Shown here: positions 9,701 through 17,150 of the stretch, in pieces
Layout of the letters: the number at the start of each line of letters is the position of its first letter
How positions within the stretch are numbered: position 1 is the stretch's first letter
DNA from: UBA6814 sp040753075
GTDB lineage: Bacteria; Desulfobacterota; Desulfovibrionia; Desulfovibrionales; Desulfovibrionaceae
NCBI GenBank assembly: GCA_040753075.1
Contig: JBFMHA010000026.1
Span: forward strand, 1 to 39,487
DNA: 39,487 bases
Direction: 5' to 3'
Position numbers and translations under genes: made by a program
The notes under the pieces: generated by a model
Seen by the model: the letters and a program-made list of their open reading frames with translations, nothing else
Told to the model about the DNA's origin: nothing
Database searches by the model: none

Positions 9701-10616
9701 GGGCCTCGTTCTTGGAGAACAGGGCGGCGAAGAGCCGGCCCAGGTCCTTGGGGGCCAGGGCGGCCAGGGCCTCCATGGCCGCGGTCTGCACCCGGCGGTT
9801 GGGGTGCATGAGCAGCCGGCTCACCGGCTTGGCCAGCTTCACGTCCTTGGGCCCCCCCATCCGCGCCAGGACCGTCAGCAAGGCCAGGAGCGGGGCCACG
9901 GACTTGACCTGGAGCAGGTCGGCGAGGTCTCCGGCAAGCTCCCGGCAGGAAAGGCAGGCCAGTTGCCGGAGCAGGTCGGTGAGGCTCTCGTCGGGGTTGC
10001 GGCCACCGGCCGCATCGGCCGCGGCCGCGGCCAGGCGGTCCCTGGTCCGTTCCAGGAAGGGGCCGGAGAACAGGGTGTGGCGCAGGCCGTAGGACACGCG
10101 GAGGTCCGCCTCGGAGCGACGCTTGAGCAGGGCGGCGGCGCGGTCCAGGTCGGCGGCCGCAGCGGCCGAGAGCCGGCGCATGGCCTCGGCCGCCAGGTCC
10201 GGGGGAACGGCCAGGCGGCGGATGAGGATCCGGTCCAGGAGCGGGAGGCGGCCCTCTTCGGGAATCTCGTCCAGGATCGCGGCGGGGGCGGCTCCGGCCT
10301 CCAGGCGGCGGAATATCCAGCCGGCCAGGCAGGGTTCGGCCGCCGGACCCAGGCCGGCGATGCACTGGAGGTAGAAGACGGCCAGGTCCCGGTCCTCGCC
10401 CGCGGCCAGGGCGCGGCGCAGCAGGAGGTGCGCAGCCTGGCTCAGGGTCCGCTGCACCGCCAGGAGGTCCTCCCCCTCCACCGGCACCGGCGGCCAGAAG
10501 GAGCGGAGCAGGGCGGCGATGTCGGCGCGCACCCGCTCCGGCGGCGGCCGGTCGGTGAGGCCGGACAGGCGTCGCAGCTTGTCGGCCAGGGAGGTGGACA
10601 GGTTTTCTTCAGCCAT
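6726..10616 (-). CDS. Class I adenylate cyclase with N-terminal helical and pentapeptide repeats
   Basis: This 1296-residue protein makes cAMP from ATP. The catalytic region is C-terminal, with the class I (CyaA-type) nucleotidyltransferase motif GSVGTVAQTAASDLDYWV near residues 756-775 and the downstream family signatures EVHFFTMDLTRIQ, LLKEEFYRTVLLVSGK and NWGELFCRTV. Residues 1-400 are alpha-helical, leucine/alanine-rich repeats resembling HEAT repeats. A charged, low-complexity linker (about 400-450) follows, then a pentapeptide-repeat block (about 458-600; for example CTFEDCDFEGARFFDCSFED). E. coli CyaA is about 850 residues with its catalytic domain N-terminal, so this layout is reversed and enlarged. 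The repeats are probable scaffolds or regulatory docking surfaces. A weak promoter may lie in the 121-bp gap after gpmA. Confidence 0.88.
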   Translation of the reverse strand: MAEENLSTSLADKLRRLSGLTDRPPPERVRADIAALLRSFWPPVPVEGEDLLAVQRTLSQAAHLLLRRALAAGEDRDLAVFYLQCIAGLGPAAEPCLAGWIFRRLEAGAAPAAILDEIPEEGRLPLLDRILIRRLAVPPDLAAEAMRRLSAAAAADLDRAAALLKRRSEADLRVSYGLRHTLFSGPFLERTRDRLAAAAADAAGGRNPDESLTDLLRQLACLSCRELAGDLADLLQVKSVAPLLALLTVLARMGGPKDVKLAKPVSRLLMHPNRRVQTAAMEALAALAPKDLGRLFAALFSKNEALRTSVLARLLLLSRAEYDRFLEALPAAARNAAALPLFKVLARLDPGWANSCLQDADEGSAKVRSALASHIPARPAAPDQAAARAEMDRCKAPAPAKAKDKKSEKSSLFSFGGGGEGISISFGEGGKPREERGPAKGGAVSGKAYKDQSLRAPDFASHLLEDVTFTGCAIAAGRFAGSVLAKVRFVRCTFEDCDFEGARFFDCSFEDCSFSLCALAGAQMCRCTLLAVRLHECSLWGLGLFNSALRGVRLRGSDLSGGRICGVRAGGLEFILCDLRYAVLHGLTATTSELYAVSFAHTAFAGLITDNPHLLAAEDAWLDRLAAGAEGMPADEVFAGPADADASRLATDIVQRYLDLRDARAKSLAFLTNNQRRTDWCLERMGPVKSECYLLAPFLLHTEVFERFSEIPPLALPCRMAGYTPTCTVLEIARKHFPSVDMPREEPDPVLIQALYTIGSVGTVAQTAASDLDYWVCYDPEDMPEVMVDGLTYKLEAIEQWADATFDVEVHFFTMDLTRIQANNFGVSDAESSGTAQAMLLKEEFYRTVLLVSGKLPAWCVTPPGADNAAYAGVLDFLARTPLAGFFVDLGNLEGIPAEEFFGASLWQIVKALKSPFKSIMKFGLLEKYIAAQGGPATQDLTLLCDRLKANVLNSRVSLLTADPYLLLFKEVSDFYRQIQDKESLHLVRLSFFLKTKVREMCVAPAAVARWEEKEIRDLFLGAGSSLGAAADQAGEEWSFDRLLHIGGLVNKFIIRTYLKVREQQSGGAGIAITPQDLTKLGRKIFSSFSKRKNKIEHIPFVSLGGVPFRVLHFAAHGKKIGAPEDWYVTGSQEVSTSALLKPQNLRAGKDIVDILTWLASNSLYNAKMALRGDYSISPVTVRDIEGLLAKLLQFFPGSATFNTDINETLNPERVVRALFALNFAKQREKAEPMEVSVVYSTNWGELFCRTVAVRDTLVTENPLGFLEALLETDLPEKPEMDYFIPERSVCPKPKF

Positions 10617-10647
10617 GGTCCGGGAAGGGTTTGGGCCGGGGCCGGGG

Positions 10648-10665
10648 CCTGCGGACTTCCGCAGG
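10648..10665 (-). other. Inverted repeat between gpmA and the adenylate cyclase gene
   Basis: A perfect 7-bp stem (CCTGCGG / CCGCAGG) with loop ACTT lies 32 bp upstream of the cyclase start and 73 bp beyond the gpmA stop. There is no T run after it on either strand, so it is not a standard terminator. It could be an RNA hairpin in the cyclase 5' leader or a protein-binding site. Confidence 0.35.
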
Positions 10666-10737
10666 CGGCGGCCAGTGTCCGGTCAGGGAAACCACTTTTA
10701 CAGGAAAAGGGGCGAACCGCAACGGAGCAGTGCAGAT

Positions 10738-11481
10738 TCAGCCCTTGGCCTGGGCCGCCACGGCCCGGGCCGCGGCCGCCACCTTGTCCGGGTCTCCCAG
10801 GTAGAAGCGCCGGATGGGCGCGAGGTCCCGGTCCAGTTCGTAGACCAGGGGCGCGCCGGTGGGGATGTTCAGGCCGACGACCGCCTCCTCGTCCATCCGG
10901 TCCAGGTGCTTGACCAGGGCGCGCAGGCTGTTGCCGTGGGCCGCGACGAGCACCCTCCTGCCCTCCCGGATCTGGGGGGCCACCACCCCGTCCCAGTAGG
11001 GCAGGACCCGGGCCACGGTGTCGGCCAGGCTTTCGGCCAGGGGCAGTTCTCCGGGCGCGAGGCCGGCGTAGCGCGGGTCGCGGCCGGGATGGCGGGGGTC
11101 GTCCGGAGTCAGGGCCGGGGGCGGGGTGGAGTAGCTGCGCCGCCAGACCAGGACCTGCTCGTCGCCGTACTTCCGGGCCGTCTCGGCCTTGTTCAGGCCC
11201 TGCAGGGCTCCGTAGTGCCGCTCGTTGAGCCGCCAGGACTTGAACACCGGAAGCCACTGCCGGTCCAGGCCGCGCAGGATGATGTCCAGGGTGTCGATGG
11301 CCCGGACGAGCAGGGAGGTGTGGCAGAGGTCGAAGTCGTAGCCGGCGTCCCGCAGCAGTTGCGCTCCCGAGGCGGCCTCGGCCGCGCCCAGGGGGGTGAG
11401 GGGCGCGTCGGTCCAGCCGGTGAAGCGGTTCTCCAGGTTCCAGGCGCTCTGCCCGTGCCTGACCAGGACCAGGGTGTGCAT
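10738..11481 (-). CDS. gpmA: 2,3-bisphosphoglycerate-dependent phosphoglycerate mutase
   Basis: This 247-residue enzyme interconverts 3- and 2-phosphoglycerate in glycolysis and gluconeogenesis. The start MHTLVLVRHGQSAWN carries the phospho-accepting histidine in RHG. Family signatures follow: ENRFTGWTDAPLT, TSLLVRAIDT, LNERHYGALQGLNK, and the second catalytic histidine in VLVAAHGNSLRAL. The length is standard for dPGM. I chose the ATG at 11481, which begins at the conserved N-terminus and follows a GCGAGG site; an in-frame start at 11508 would add nine unconserved residues. It is leftward like the EPS operon but separated from it by 144 bp with its own likely promoter. Confidence 0.95.
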   Translation of the reverse strand: MHTLVLVRHGQSAWNLENRFTGWTDAPLTPLGAAEAASGAQLLRDAGYDFDLCHTSLLVRAIDTLDIILRGLDRQWLPVFKSWRLNERHYGALQGLNKAETARKYGDEQVLVWRRSYSTPPPALTPDDPRHPGRDPRYAGLAPGELPLAESLADTVARVLPYWDGVVAPQIREGRRVLVAAHGNSLRALVKHLDRMDEEAVVGLNIPTGAPLVYELDRDLAPIRRFYLGDPDKVAAAARAVAAQAKG

Positions 11482-11541
11482 GGCGGGCCTCGCTGGGTTG
11501 GAGTTCACCGGACGCCGAGGCTGGCGCGGCAGTCTGCCGGA

Positions 11542-11570
11542 ATCATAGCCGAGAATCGCGGGCAGGGGAA
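11542..11570 (-). promoter_or_regulatory. Possible sigma-70 promoter for gpmA
   Basis: On the minus strand TATGAT (11547-11542) is one mismatch from the -10 consensus and lies 17 bp downstream of a poor -35 (TTCCCC, 11570-11565). It sits about 60 bp upstream of the gpmA start. The -10 is persuasive, the -35 is not. Confidence 0.4.
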
Positions 11571-11625
11571 GGCTGGGATGCTGCTGGCGCGGGGGGAGAG
11601 GGCGGAAAACTCCGCAGGGTTGGGC

Positions 11626-13029
11626 TCAAACCGCCCCGTCTCCCCGGAAGACCACCAACACCGTGCGCAGGAGGATGAGGATGTCGTCCCAGAACCGCCA
11701 CCCGTCGATATAGGCCAAGTCGAGCTCCACGGTGTTTTCGAAATCCCTCAGGTTGCTTCGGCCCGAAACCTGCCACAACCCGGTGATTCCAGGCCGTATC
11801 GAGAGCCGACGACACTGGTGGATCTGGTAGCAGGACACTTCGTCGGGAGTCGGGGGGCGCGGCCCAACCAGGCTCATTTCGCCTTTGAGCACGTTGAGGA
11901 ACTGCGGAAGCTCATCCAGGGAGGAGCGGCGCAAGAAACGACCCGCGCGGGTCACCCGCGGGTCATCGGCGATCTTGAACAGGGCTCCGCTCATCTCGTT
12001 GGCGGCCAGGAGATCCGCCTTGCGCTGCTCCGCATCGGCATGCATCGTGCGGAACTTGTACATGGTGAAAAGGCGGCCGTGCCTGCCCACCCGTTGCTGG
12101 GTGAAAAACACCGGGCCAGGGGAGTCAAGGCGGATGGCCAGGGCCACGATGGGGTAGGCCAGGGCCAGGAACAGGCAGCCCGCCAAACCTCCCAGGTAGT
12201 CCAGGATGCGCTTGTAGATGTAGCCCGAATGGTTGAAGTGGAGCATGGTCTTGCCCAGAGTGGGCACCCCCTGGATCACATCCACTTGGAGCGGGTGGGG
12301 GGCGGTGGGGTCGAACAGTGACGGGATGATGCGGTAGGTGACCCCAAGCCGCTCGCAGGTCTCGATGTGTTTGCCGATGCTGATCCGGTTGTCCGGGAGG
12401 GCGAAGAACACATCGTCCACCACGTGTCCGGTCAGGATCGACTCCAGGTCGTCCAGGACGCCGAGGCGCGGGAGCCCGTATATCACGTCCATGGAGTCCC
12501 GGTCCGGGGACAGGAAACCCACCATCCGGTGCCCCCAGCTGCGTTGCCGGGCCAGGAGCTTGGATAGCAGGTCGGCGCGGCTGCCGCTGCCTACGATGAG
12601 GATACGGCGGCTGTGCAGCCGCCGCATGATGAGGTGTTGCAGGATGGTGTCCAGAAGGGCGCGCTCCAGGCCGAGGAACAGGAATAGGTACACGGCGAAT
12701 ATGACCAGCAAGAGGGGAGGCAGTTGGATGCCCAGGGAGTAAAGCGTCAGGCCCAGCACCGAGAAGGCCAGGATCACGGCCGCAGCGACACGTTTCAGGC
12801 TATGGGCATAGGAAGGTGGGCGGTGTTCGGAGTAGAGGCCGAACTTGAGCAGGAAAAAGTTCATCACGAGGATCATATAGACGATGATCCCGGGAAGCAG
12901 GCGGTATGCTCCGACGCCGTCCGGGAGCGGAGGGTGGAGGGCCCAGGCAGCCAGGGCCGCAGTCGCCACGAGGCCGCTCTCGGCCAGCATGAGCAGCGCT
13001 ATGAAGTTCTGGAGTTGGACTTGATACAT
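11626..13029 (-). CDS. Undecaprenyl-phosphate sugar-phosphate transferase (WcaJ/WbaP-like)
   Basis: This 467-residue membrane enzyme probably starts repeat-unit assembly by moving a sugar-1-phosphate onto undecaprenyl phosphate at the inner membrane. It has four to five hydrophobic segments in residues 1-130, a Rossmann-like CoA-binding-type domain (RILIVGSGSRADLLSK), a re-entrant hydrophobic helix near residue 280, and the catalytic bacterial sugar transferase domain: QQRVGRHGRLFTMYKFRTM, SSLDELPQFLNVLKGEMSLV, GPRPPTP and RPGITGLWQVSGRS. It starts at an ATG just behind GGGAGGGG. It is the last gene of the EPS operon and is set apart by 96 bp, the widest gap in the operon. The sugar cannot be deduced. 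Confidence 0.92.
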   Translation of the reverse strand: MYQVQLQNFIALLMLAESGLVATAALAAWALHPPLPDGVGAYRLLPGIIVYMILVMNFFLLKFGLYSEHRPPSYAHSLKRVAAAVILAFSVLGLTLYSLGIQLPPLLLVIFAVYLFLFLGLERALLDTILQHLIMRRLHSRRILIVGSGSRADLLSKLLARQRSWGHRMVGFLSPDRDSMDVIYGLPRLGVLDDLESILTGHVVDDVFFALPDNRISIGKHIETCERLGVTYRIIPSLFDPTAPHPLQVDVIQGVPTLGKTMLHFNHSGYIYKRILDYLGGLAGCLFLALAYPIVALAIRLDSPGPVFFTQQRVGRHGRLFTMYKFRTMHADAEQRKADLLAANEMSGALFKIADDPRVTRAGRFLRRSSLDELPQFLNVLKGEMSLVGPRPPTPDEVSCYQIHQCRRLSIRPGITGLWQVSGRSNLRDFENTVELDLAYIDGWRFWDDILILLRTVLVVFRGDGAV

Positions 13030-13125
13030 GCCCCTCCCGGGTACGCCTGGCCCTGCACCAACGGTTGGAAAAGGTTTTGAGTAATCGAACCTCGGCCATT
13101 ATGCAAGGCGATGAGTCGGATTCCT

Positions 13126-14283
13126 TCACTCAACGCTGCGCTGGGAGGCCAGGGCTTGTCTGTAGACCCGCGCCGTGGCTCGGGCCGCGTGGTCCCAGGA
13201 ATAGGACTCCAGGGCGAAGGCTCGGGCGCGGCGACCCATGGCTGCCAGATCCGGCTCGGCCAGCATCTCCCCGAGAGCCCTGGAGAGGTTTTCCGGATCG
13301 TTGCTCAGGAAGGTGCGCATGACCTCGCCCGCGGCCCCTTCGGCCACTCCCGCGCACTCCGGGATGTCGCTGCAGAGCACGGGCAGGCCATGGGCCATGG
13401 CTTCAAGCAAGGCGATGGGCAGGCCCTCAAGCTGGGAAGGGAGCACGAAGAGGCGAGCGTTGGCAAAGGCTTCATCCTTGTCCGCCCCGTACAGCGGGCC
13501 GGTGAACACGATGCGCGGATCGGCGGCGGCCAGAGCCCGCAGTTCCGCGGCGTAGGCCGGGGTATGCGCGGGGGCGCCGGCAACCACTAGGCGCAACCCG
13601 GAGGGAACCGCATTCCAGGCGCGGATAAGCGTATGCACGCCCTTTTCGGGAACCAGGCGGCCGAGGAACAGGATGTAGCCTCCGGGCTCCAGGCCGAACC
13701 GGCGAAGGCCGTCAAGGGGCCGGGCCCGGGGCGGGCTCACCCCGTTGGGGATGAAGACCGCGTCCCGGCCGTAGACCCTGCGATAGTGCTCCTGCAGGGG
13801 GCGCGAGACCACGATGGTGCGGTGCGGGATGTGAGCCGCGGCCCAGGCCCCGGCGGACAGCGCCGCCGAGGCGAGGTGGCCCCACTTGGCGCGGCGGTGC
13901 TCCAGCGCGTGTACGGTGCAGACCACCTTCCGTCCGGTCAGCCGGGGCAGCCAGGAGAAGAGCGCCGGGCCGCAGGCCTGGTAGTGCACTAGGTCGTATC
14001 CGGCCAGGGCTTCCAGGCTGCACAAGGCGGTGTGGCTCACCGCCTCCAGGTGCTTGGTGTTCAGGGATGGCCGGCGCAAAAGCCTCACCCCTCGCCAGGT
14101 CGGAACGCGCAGCGTATCGTAGGCGCTTCGAGTGAAGAGGGTCATGGAGAGGCCCAGGGCGGCCAGGCGCGGGGCGAGTTCCTCCATGTGGGTTTCGATG
14201 CCCCCCTGGCAGCATCCGCCCACGGAGCGCAGGCCGATGACCGCCACCCGCAGGCCGGCCAGATCCGGGAAATCTTCGCTCAC
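13126..14283 (-). CDS. Glycosyltransferase family 4, exopolysaccharide assembly
   Basis: This 385-residue cytoplasmic or peripheral glycosyltransferase has the GT-B fold. The N-terminal acceptor domain has a glycine-rich loop near residue 25 (GGIETHMEELAPRLAALG). The C-terminal nucleotide-sugar domain begins at ILFLGRLVPEKGVHTLIRAW and ends with the EX7E motif in PSQLEGLPIALLEAMAHG. It starts at a GTG overlapping the stop of the preceding glycosyltransferase (GTGA, 14280-14283). It probably adds one sugar to the lipid-linked repeat unit. Donor and linkage are not predictable. Confidence 0.92.
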   Translation of the reverse strand: MSEDFPDLAGLRVAVIGLRSVGGCCQGGIETHMEELAPRLAALGLSMTLFTRSAYDTLRVPTWRGVRLLRRPSLNTKHLEAVSHTALCSLEALAGYDLVHYQACGPALFSWLPRLTGRKVVCTVHALEHRRAKWGHLASAALSAGAWAAAHIPHRTIVVSRPLQEHYRRVYGRDAVFIPNGVSPPRARPLDGLRRFGLEPGGYILFLGRLVPEKGVHTLIRAWNAVPSGLRLVVAGAPAHTPAYAAELRALAAADPRIVFTGPLYGADKDEAFANARLFVLPSQLEGLPIALLEAMAHGLPVLCSDIPECAGVAEGAAGEVMRTFLSNDPENLSRALGEMLAEPDLAAMGRRARAFALESYSWDHAARATARVYRQALASQRSVE

Positions 14284-15551
14284 GCCAACTCTCCGAACAG
14301 GTCGAGCAGCGACGCCAGATGGCGTTCAGGAGCATATGGGCCGCGGACCTCCCGACAGCAGGCCTCGGACATGGCGGCCAGCCCGGGACGGTCATCCAGG
14401 AGCGAGGCGATGGCCTGCGCCAGCTCCCTGTGGTCGCCCGGGGCGAAAAGCAGCCCGATGCGGCCATGGTCCACGCACTCGGCCAGGGAGCCCAGGTTCG
14501 AGGCCACCACCGGCGTGCCGCAGGCCATGCTTTCCAGGGCTGCGTTGGGAAGGTTTTCGAACCACAGGGAGGGGAGCACGCTGCAGAGCGCCCCTCCCAG
14601 GAAGGCAGGGAGGTTCGTCGTGGGGATGTGGCCTGCGAAATGCAATTCCGCATCCGTGAGTCTCAGAGTGGCGGCCAGTCCAGTGAGTTCCCGCACATAG
14701 TCCTGGTCGCCCTGGCCGGCGATCTCGATCCTCCTGCCCCGGAGCAGGCCGCCGGCCTTGAGTTCGGCCGCGGCGCGGACCAGGATCTCCAGGCCCTTGG
14801 GACGGTCGAGGCGTCCAACGAAGACGATGCGTTCCGGCTCGCTGTCCTTGGGGCAGGGGCGGAAGGTCCGGCTGTCCACGAAGGTGGGGATGTGGCGGAT
14901 CCGGTCCGGGGCATACCCGGCGGAGAGCATGGTGTCCCGCATGAAACGCGACGGAGTGACGAAGCAGTCCACGTGCCGGAACAAGTCTGCGGCGTTGTGG
15001 AGCCAGGTGGCCAGAGCGTTGACGAGGGACACCGTTCGACTGTTCTTGACGCAGCCGTGCAGCACGCTGGGTAGGATGCTGCGGCCGACGCAGAGTGTGC
15101 AGGGTCGGTTTCGGCGCAGGAGGTGGGCCTGGGGGCAGAGCATGGCGAAGTCGGACAGCCTGGCCACCACCGGCAGGCCGCTGCGCTTAAGCCCCGCCGC
15201 CAGGGACGGGGACAGCTTGCGGAGGTACTGCAGCAGGTAGGCGGCCTGGGGCCTGGCCTCGCGCGCCAGTCTCCTGGCCGCATGCGCCACCTCAGGGGAG
15301 TAGAACAGCCGGCTCATAGTGCGTAGCGCGGAGCGGGGGGTCCAGCGGTGCTGGTCGAAATAGACCTCGTCCTCGCCCGCCAGCGGGGGGACGAAGTGGC
15401 TATCCCAGGGGGAAGGGCGGTTGCGGGCGTACCGCACGGAAAAGGGGACGCATTCATGGCCAGCGGCAGCCATCAGGTCCATGAGACCGAACATGTAGCG
15501 CTCCGGCCCGCTGGACAGGAAATACCGGTAGTTGGCCAGGAGGATGCGCAC
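14280..15551 (-). CDS. Glycosyltransferase family 4 with cysteine motif
   Basis: This 423-residue GT-B glycosyltransferase has the donor-binding half beginning at RIVFVGRLDRPKGLEILVRA and an EX7E motif in FENLPNAALESMACGTPVV. Residues 140-160 contain CPQAHLLRRNRPCTLC, a cysteine pattern found in a GT4 subgroup of polysaccharide clusters, where the role of the cysteines is unclear. The first codon is GTG at 15551, giving the standard MRILLANYRYFLSSGPERY opening (acceptor-site glycine region). It lies 24 bp behind the flippase gene. It likely extends the lipid-linked repeat unit. Confidence 0.92.
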   Translation of the reverse strand: MRILLANYRYFLSSGPERYMFGLMDLMAAAGHECVPFSVRYARNRPSPWDSHFVPPLAGEDEVYFDQHRWTPRSALRTMSRLFYSPEVAHAARRLAREARPQAAYLLQYLRKLSPSLAAGLKRSGLPVVARLSDFAMLCPQAHLLRRNRPCTLCVGRSILPSVLHGCVKNSRTVSLVNALATWLHNAADLFRHVDCFVTPSRFMRDTMLSAGYAPDRIRHIPTFVDSRTFRPCPKDSEPERIVFVGRLDRPKGLEILVRAAAELKAGGLLRGRRIEIAGQGDQDYVRELTGLAATLRLTDAELHFAGHIPTTNLPAFLGGALCSVLPSLWFENLPNAALESMACGTPVVASNLGSLAECVDHGRIGLLFAPGDHRELAQAIASLLDDRPGLAAMSEACCREVRGPYAPERHLASLLDLFGELA

Positions 15552-15575
15552 GATTTCAGCCCCGCGGGGTCGCGG

Positions 15576-17147
15576 CTACCATGGAAATATCCGGCGGCCA
15601 AGGATGTGGTTGAACAGGTCGCGTTCGTTCCGGGAGAAGGGCTGGGTTAGCATGGATAGTCCCAGGAAGAGGAGCGAGCCGGCCAGACTCAGGGTCAGCA
15701 CCGCCAGGGGCGAGGGGGTGGGCGGTGAGAATGGGTGCAGGATCAGCCAGGCTCCGCCCGCGCCGGCGACCAGACGGAACAGTCCGCCCCAGTCCGGCGA
15801 GGCGGGCATGCCGGAGCGGAAGAGCCGCCAGCCCAGCAGCAGGTCGCGGCCGATGCAACCGGCCATGACCGCGAGCAGGATCCCCCAGGCCCCGAATCGG
15901 CCGGCCAGTAGGGCGGCCGGGACCAGGGAGAAGACGACAATGAGGTTGGCGGCCAGCAGCAGGGTGTTGCGCTCCGCGGCCTGGGCTTGCATCTCCAACT
16001 TACGGTAGTGGCACTGCATGGCCACCAGGATGGTGAAACCGGCAAGCAGGGGGCCGGCGTGGGGGTATTTGCCTTGGCTGATCCAGGCGCCGATGCCGTC
16101 GCCGCAGAGAGTGGCCAAGAGGACCAGAGGGGCGAGCAGGAAGAGGTTGATCTTGAGGAAAACGTTGACCTGGCGGTTGAGGGCCGCGGAATCCCGGTCG
16201 CCGGCGTAGCGCGCCATGATGGCCGGCCGCACGGTGTTCATGAGCAGGATTTGGGGCATGTAGCGGTAGACCATATCGGCCATGGCCTGGGCGAAACACA
16301 ACTCGGCCAGGGCATAGCCGGGCATGAACCGGGCGGCCACCACCCGGTTCATGGCGTTGGACTGGAACAGGCCGGCCAGGGCCATGAGGTAGTTGAAGAA
16401 GGCGAAGCTGGCCATCCTGCGGCGCAGTCCGCCGGAATCGACGGCAGGATCCCGGGGGGTGGCGCGGTCGGTGCAGCGCAGCAGGCAGAATGCCGCCAGG
16501 ACCGCGCCCAGGCCGTGGGCCGCGGCGTCGATGACCAGGAGCGAATCGAGCTCCAGGCCGCTTCTGGATGCGGCGACAATTCCGACCAGGCGGAGCAGGG
16601 ACACGGCCACCCATATCCATTTCACCTGACGCTGGAGCATGATGGACTCCAGAATGACGCCCAGGAAGGTACATAAGGGTATGGAAAGGAGCATGAGGCA
16701 GGCCAGGCGGAAAGCCCAGGCCCACTCGGCAAGCTCCAACTGGGAGGAGAGGGTCGGCGCTGCTGCGTAGAAGCCAAGGCAGGCGGCTCCCAGGGAGGCG
16801 GTCCGCAGCCAGAGGAGCCGGAGCATGACTCTCCCGGCGGCCCCCCGCATTCCCCGGATGTACAGTTCGGGCACGAAGCGCTGCACCGTCTCTCCCAGGC
16901 CCAGGGAGGAGGCGCTGCCTAGGATGAGGGCCATCCCGGTCAGCAGGAGGTAGACCGCGTAGGCCGAGGGGGCCAGGGCCCGCACCACGAGGATGGCGGC
17001 GAGGAAGTTCGCCAAGGCCGATACCGTCCTGCCCATGAGGAAGTGGGACACAGCGCCCTTGAGCCGGGAGGCGTGATACTCGCCATGCAGGGGCGGGGGT
17101 GCGTCGGGGGGATTGAGGCCTGCGCTGCCCTGTCTGGCTTGATCCAC
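15576..17147 (-). CDS. Wzx-like polysaccharide flippase
   Basis: This 523-residue polytopic membrane protein has about a dozen hydrophobic segments, beginning with ALANFLAAILVVRALAPSAY, where the N-terminal 'FL...R.L....YG' pattern of MOP-superfamily flippases is recognisable. It should move lipid-linked repeat units across the inner membrane. The start is GTG at 17147, 3 bp after the preceding glycosyltransferase stop. A cytoplasmic N-terminal tail of about 35 proline-rich residues precedes the first membrane segment. Assignment rests on topology, that N-terminal pattern, and its position among glycosyltransferases with a polymerase. Confidence 0.85.
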   Translation of the reverse strand: MDQARQGSAGLNPPDAPPPLHGEYHASRLKGAVSHFLMGRTVSALANFLAAILVVRALAPSAYAVYLLLTGMALILGSASSLGLGETVQRFVPELYIRGMRGAAGRVMLRLLWLRTASLGAACLGFYAAAPTLSSQLELAEWAWAFRLACLMLLSIPLCTFLGVILESIMLQRQVKWIWVAVSLLRLVGIVAASRSGLELDSLLVIDAAAHGLGAVLAAFCLLRCTDRATPRDPAVDSGGLRRRMASFAFFNYLMALAGLFQSNAMNRVVAARFMPGYALAELCFAQAMADMVYRYMPQILLMNTVRPAIMARYAGDRDSAALNRQVNVFLKINLFLLAPLVLLATLCGDGIGAWISQGKYPHAGPLLAGFTILVAMQCHYRKLEMQAQAAERNTLLLAANLIVVFSLVPAALLAGRFGAWGILLAVMAGCIGRDLLLGWRLFRSGMPASPDWGGLFRLVAGAGGAWLILHPFSPPTPSPLAVLTLSLAGSLLFLGLSMLTQPFSRNERDLFNHILGRRIFPW

Positions 17148-17150
17148 GGC

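Noticed and set aside
6723..10913. Open frame of nearly 1400 codons opposite the adenylate cyclase gene
   Set aside because: Low-complexity Gly/Gln/Val/His composition, complementary to a strand with clear cyclase motifs.
11602..11615. Hairpin GCGGA-AAAC-TCCGC as the EPS operon terminator
   Set aside because: Only a 5-bp stem and no T run on the minus strand; no convincing terminator is visible after the operon.
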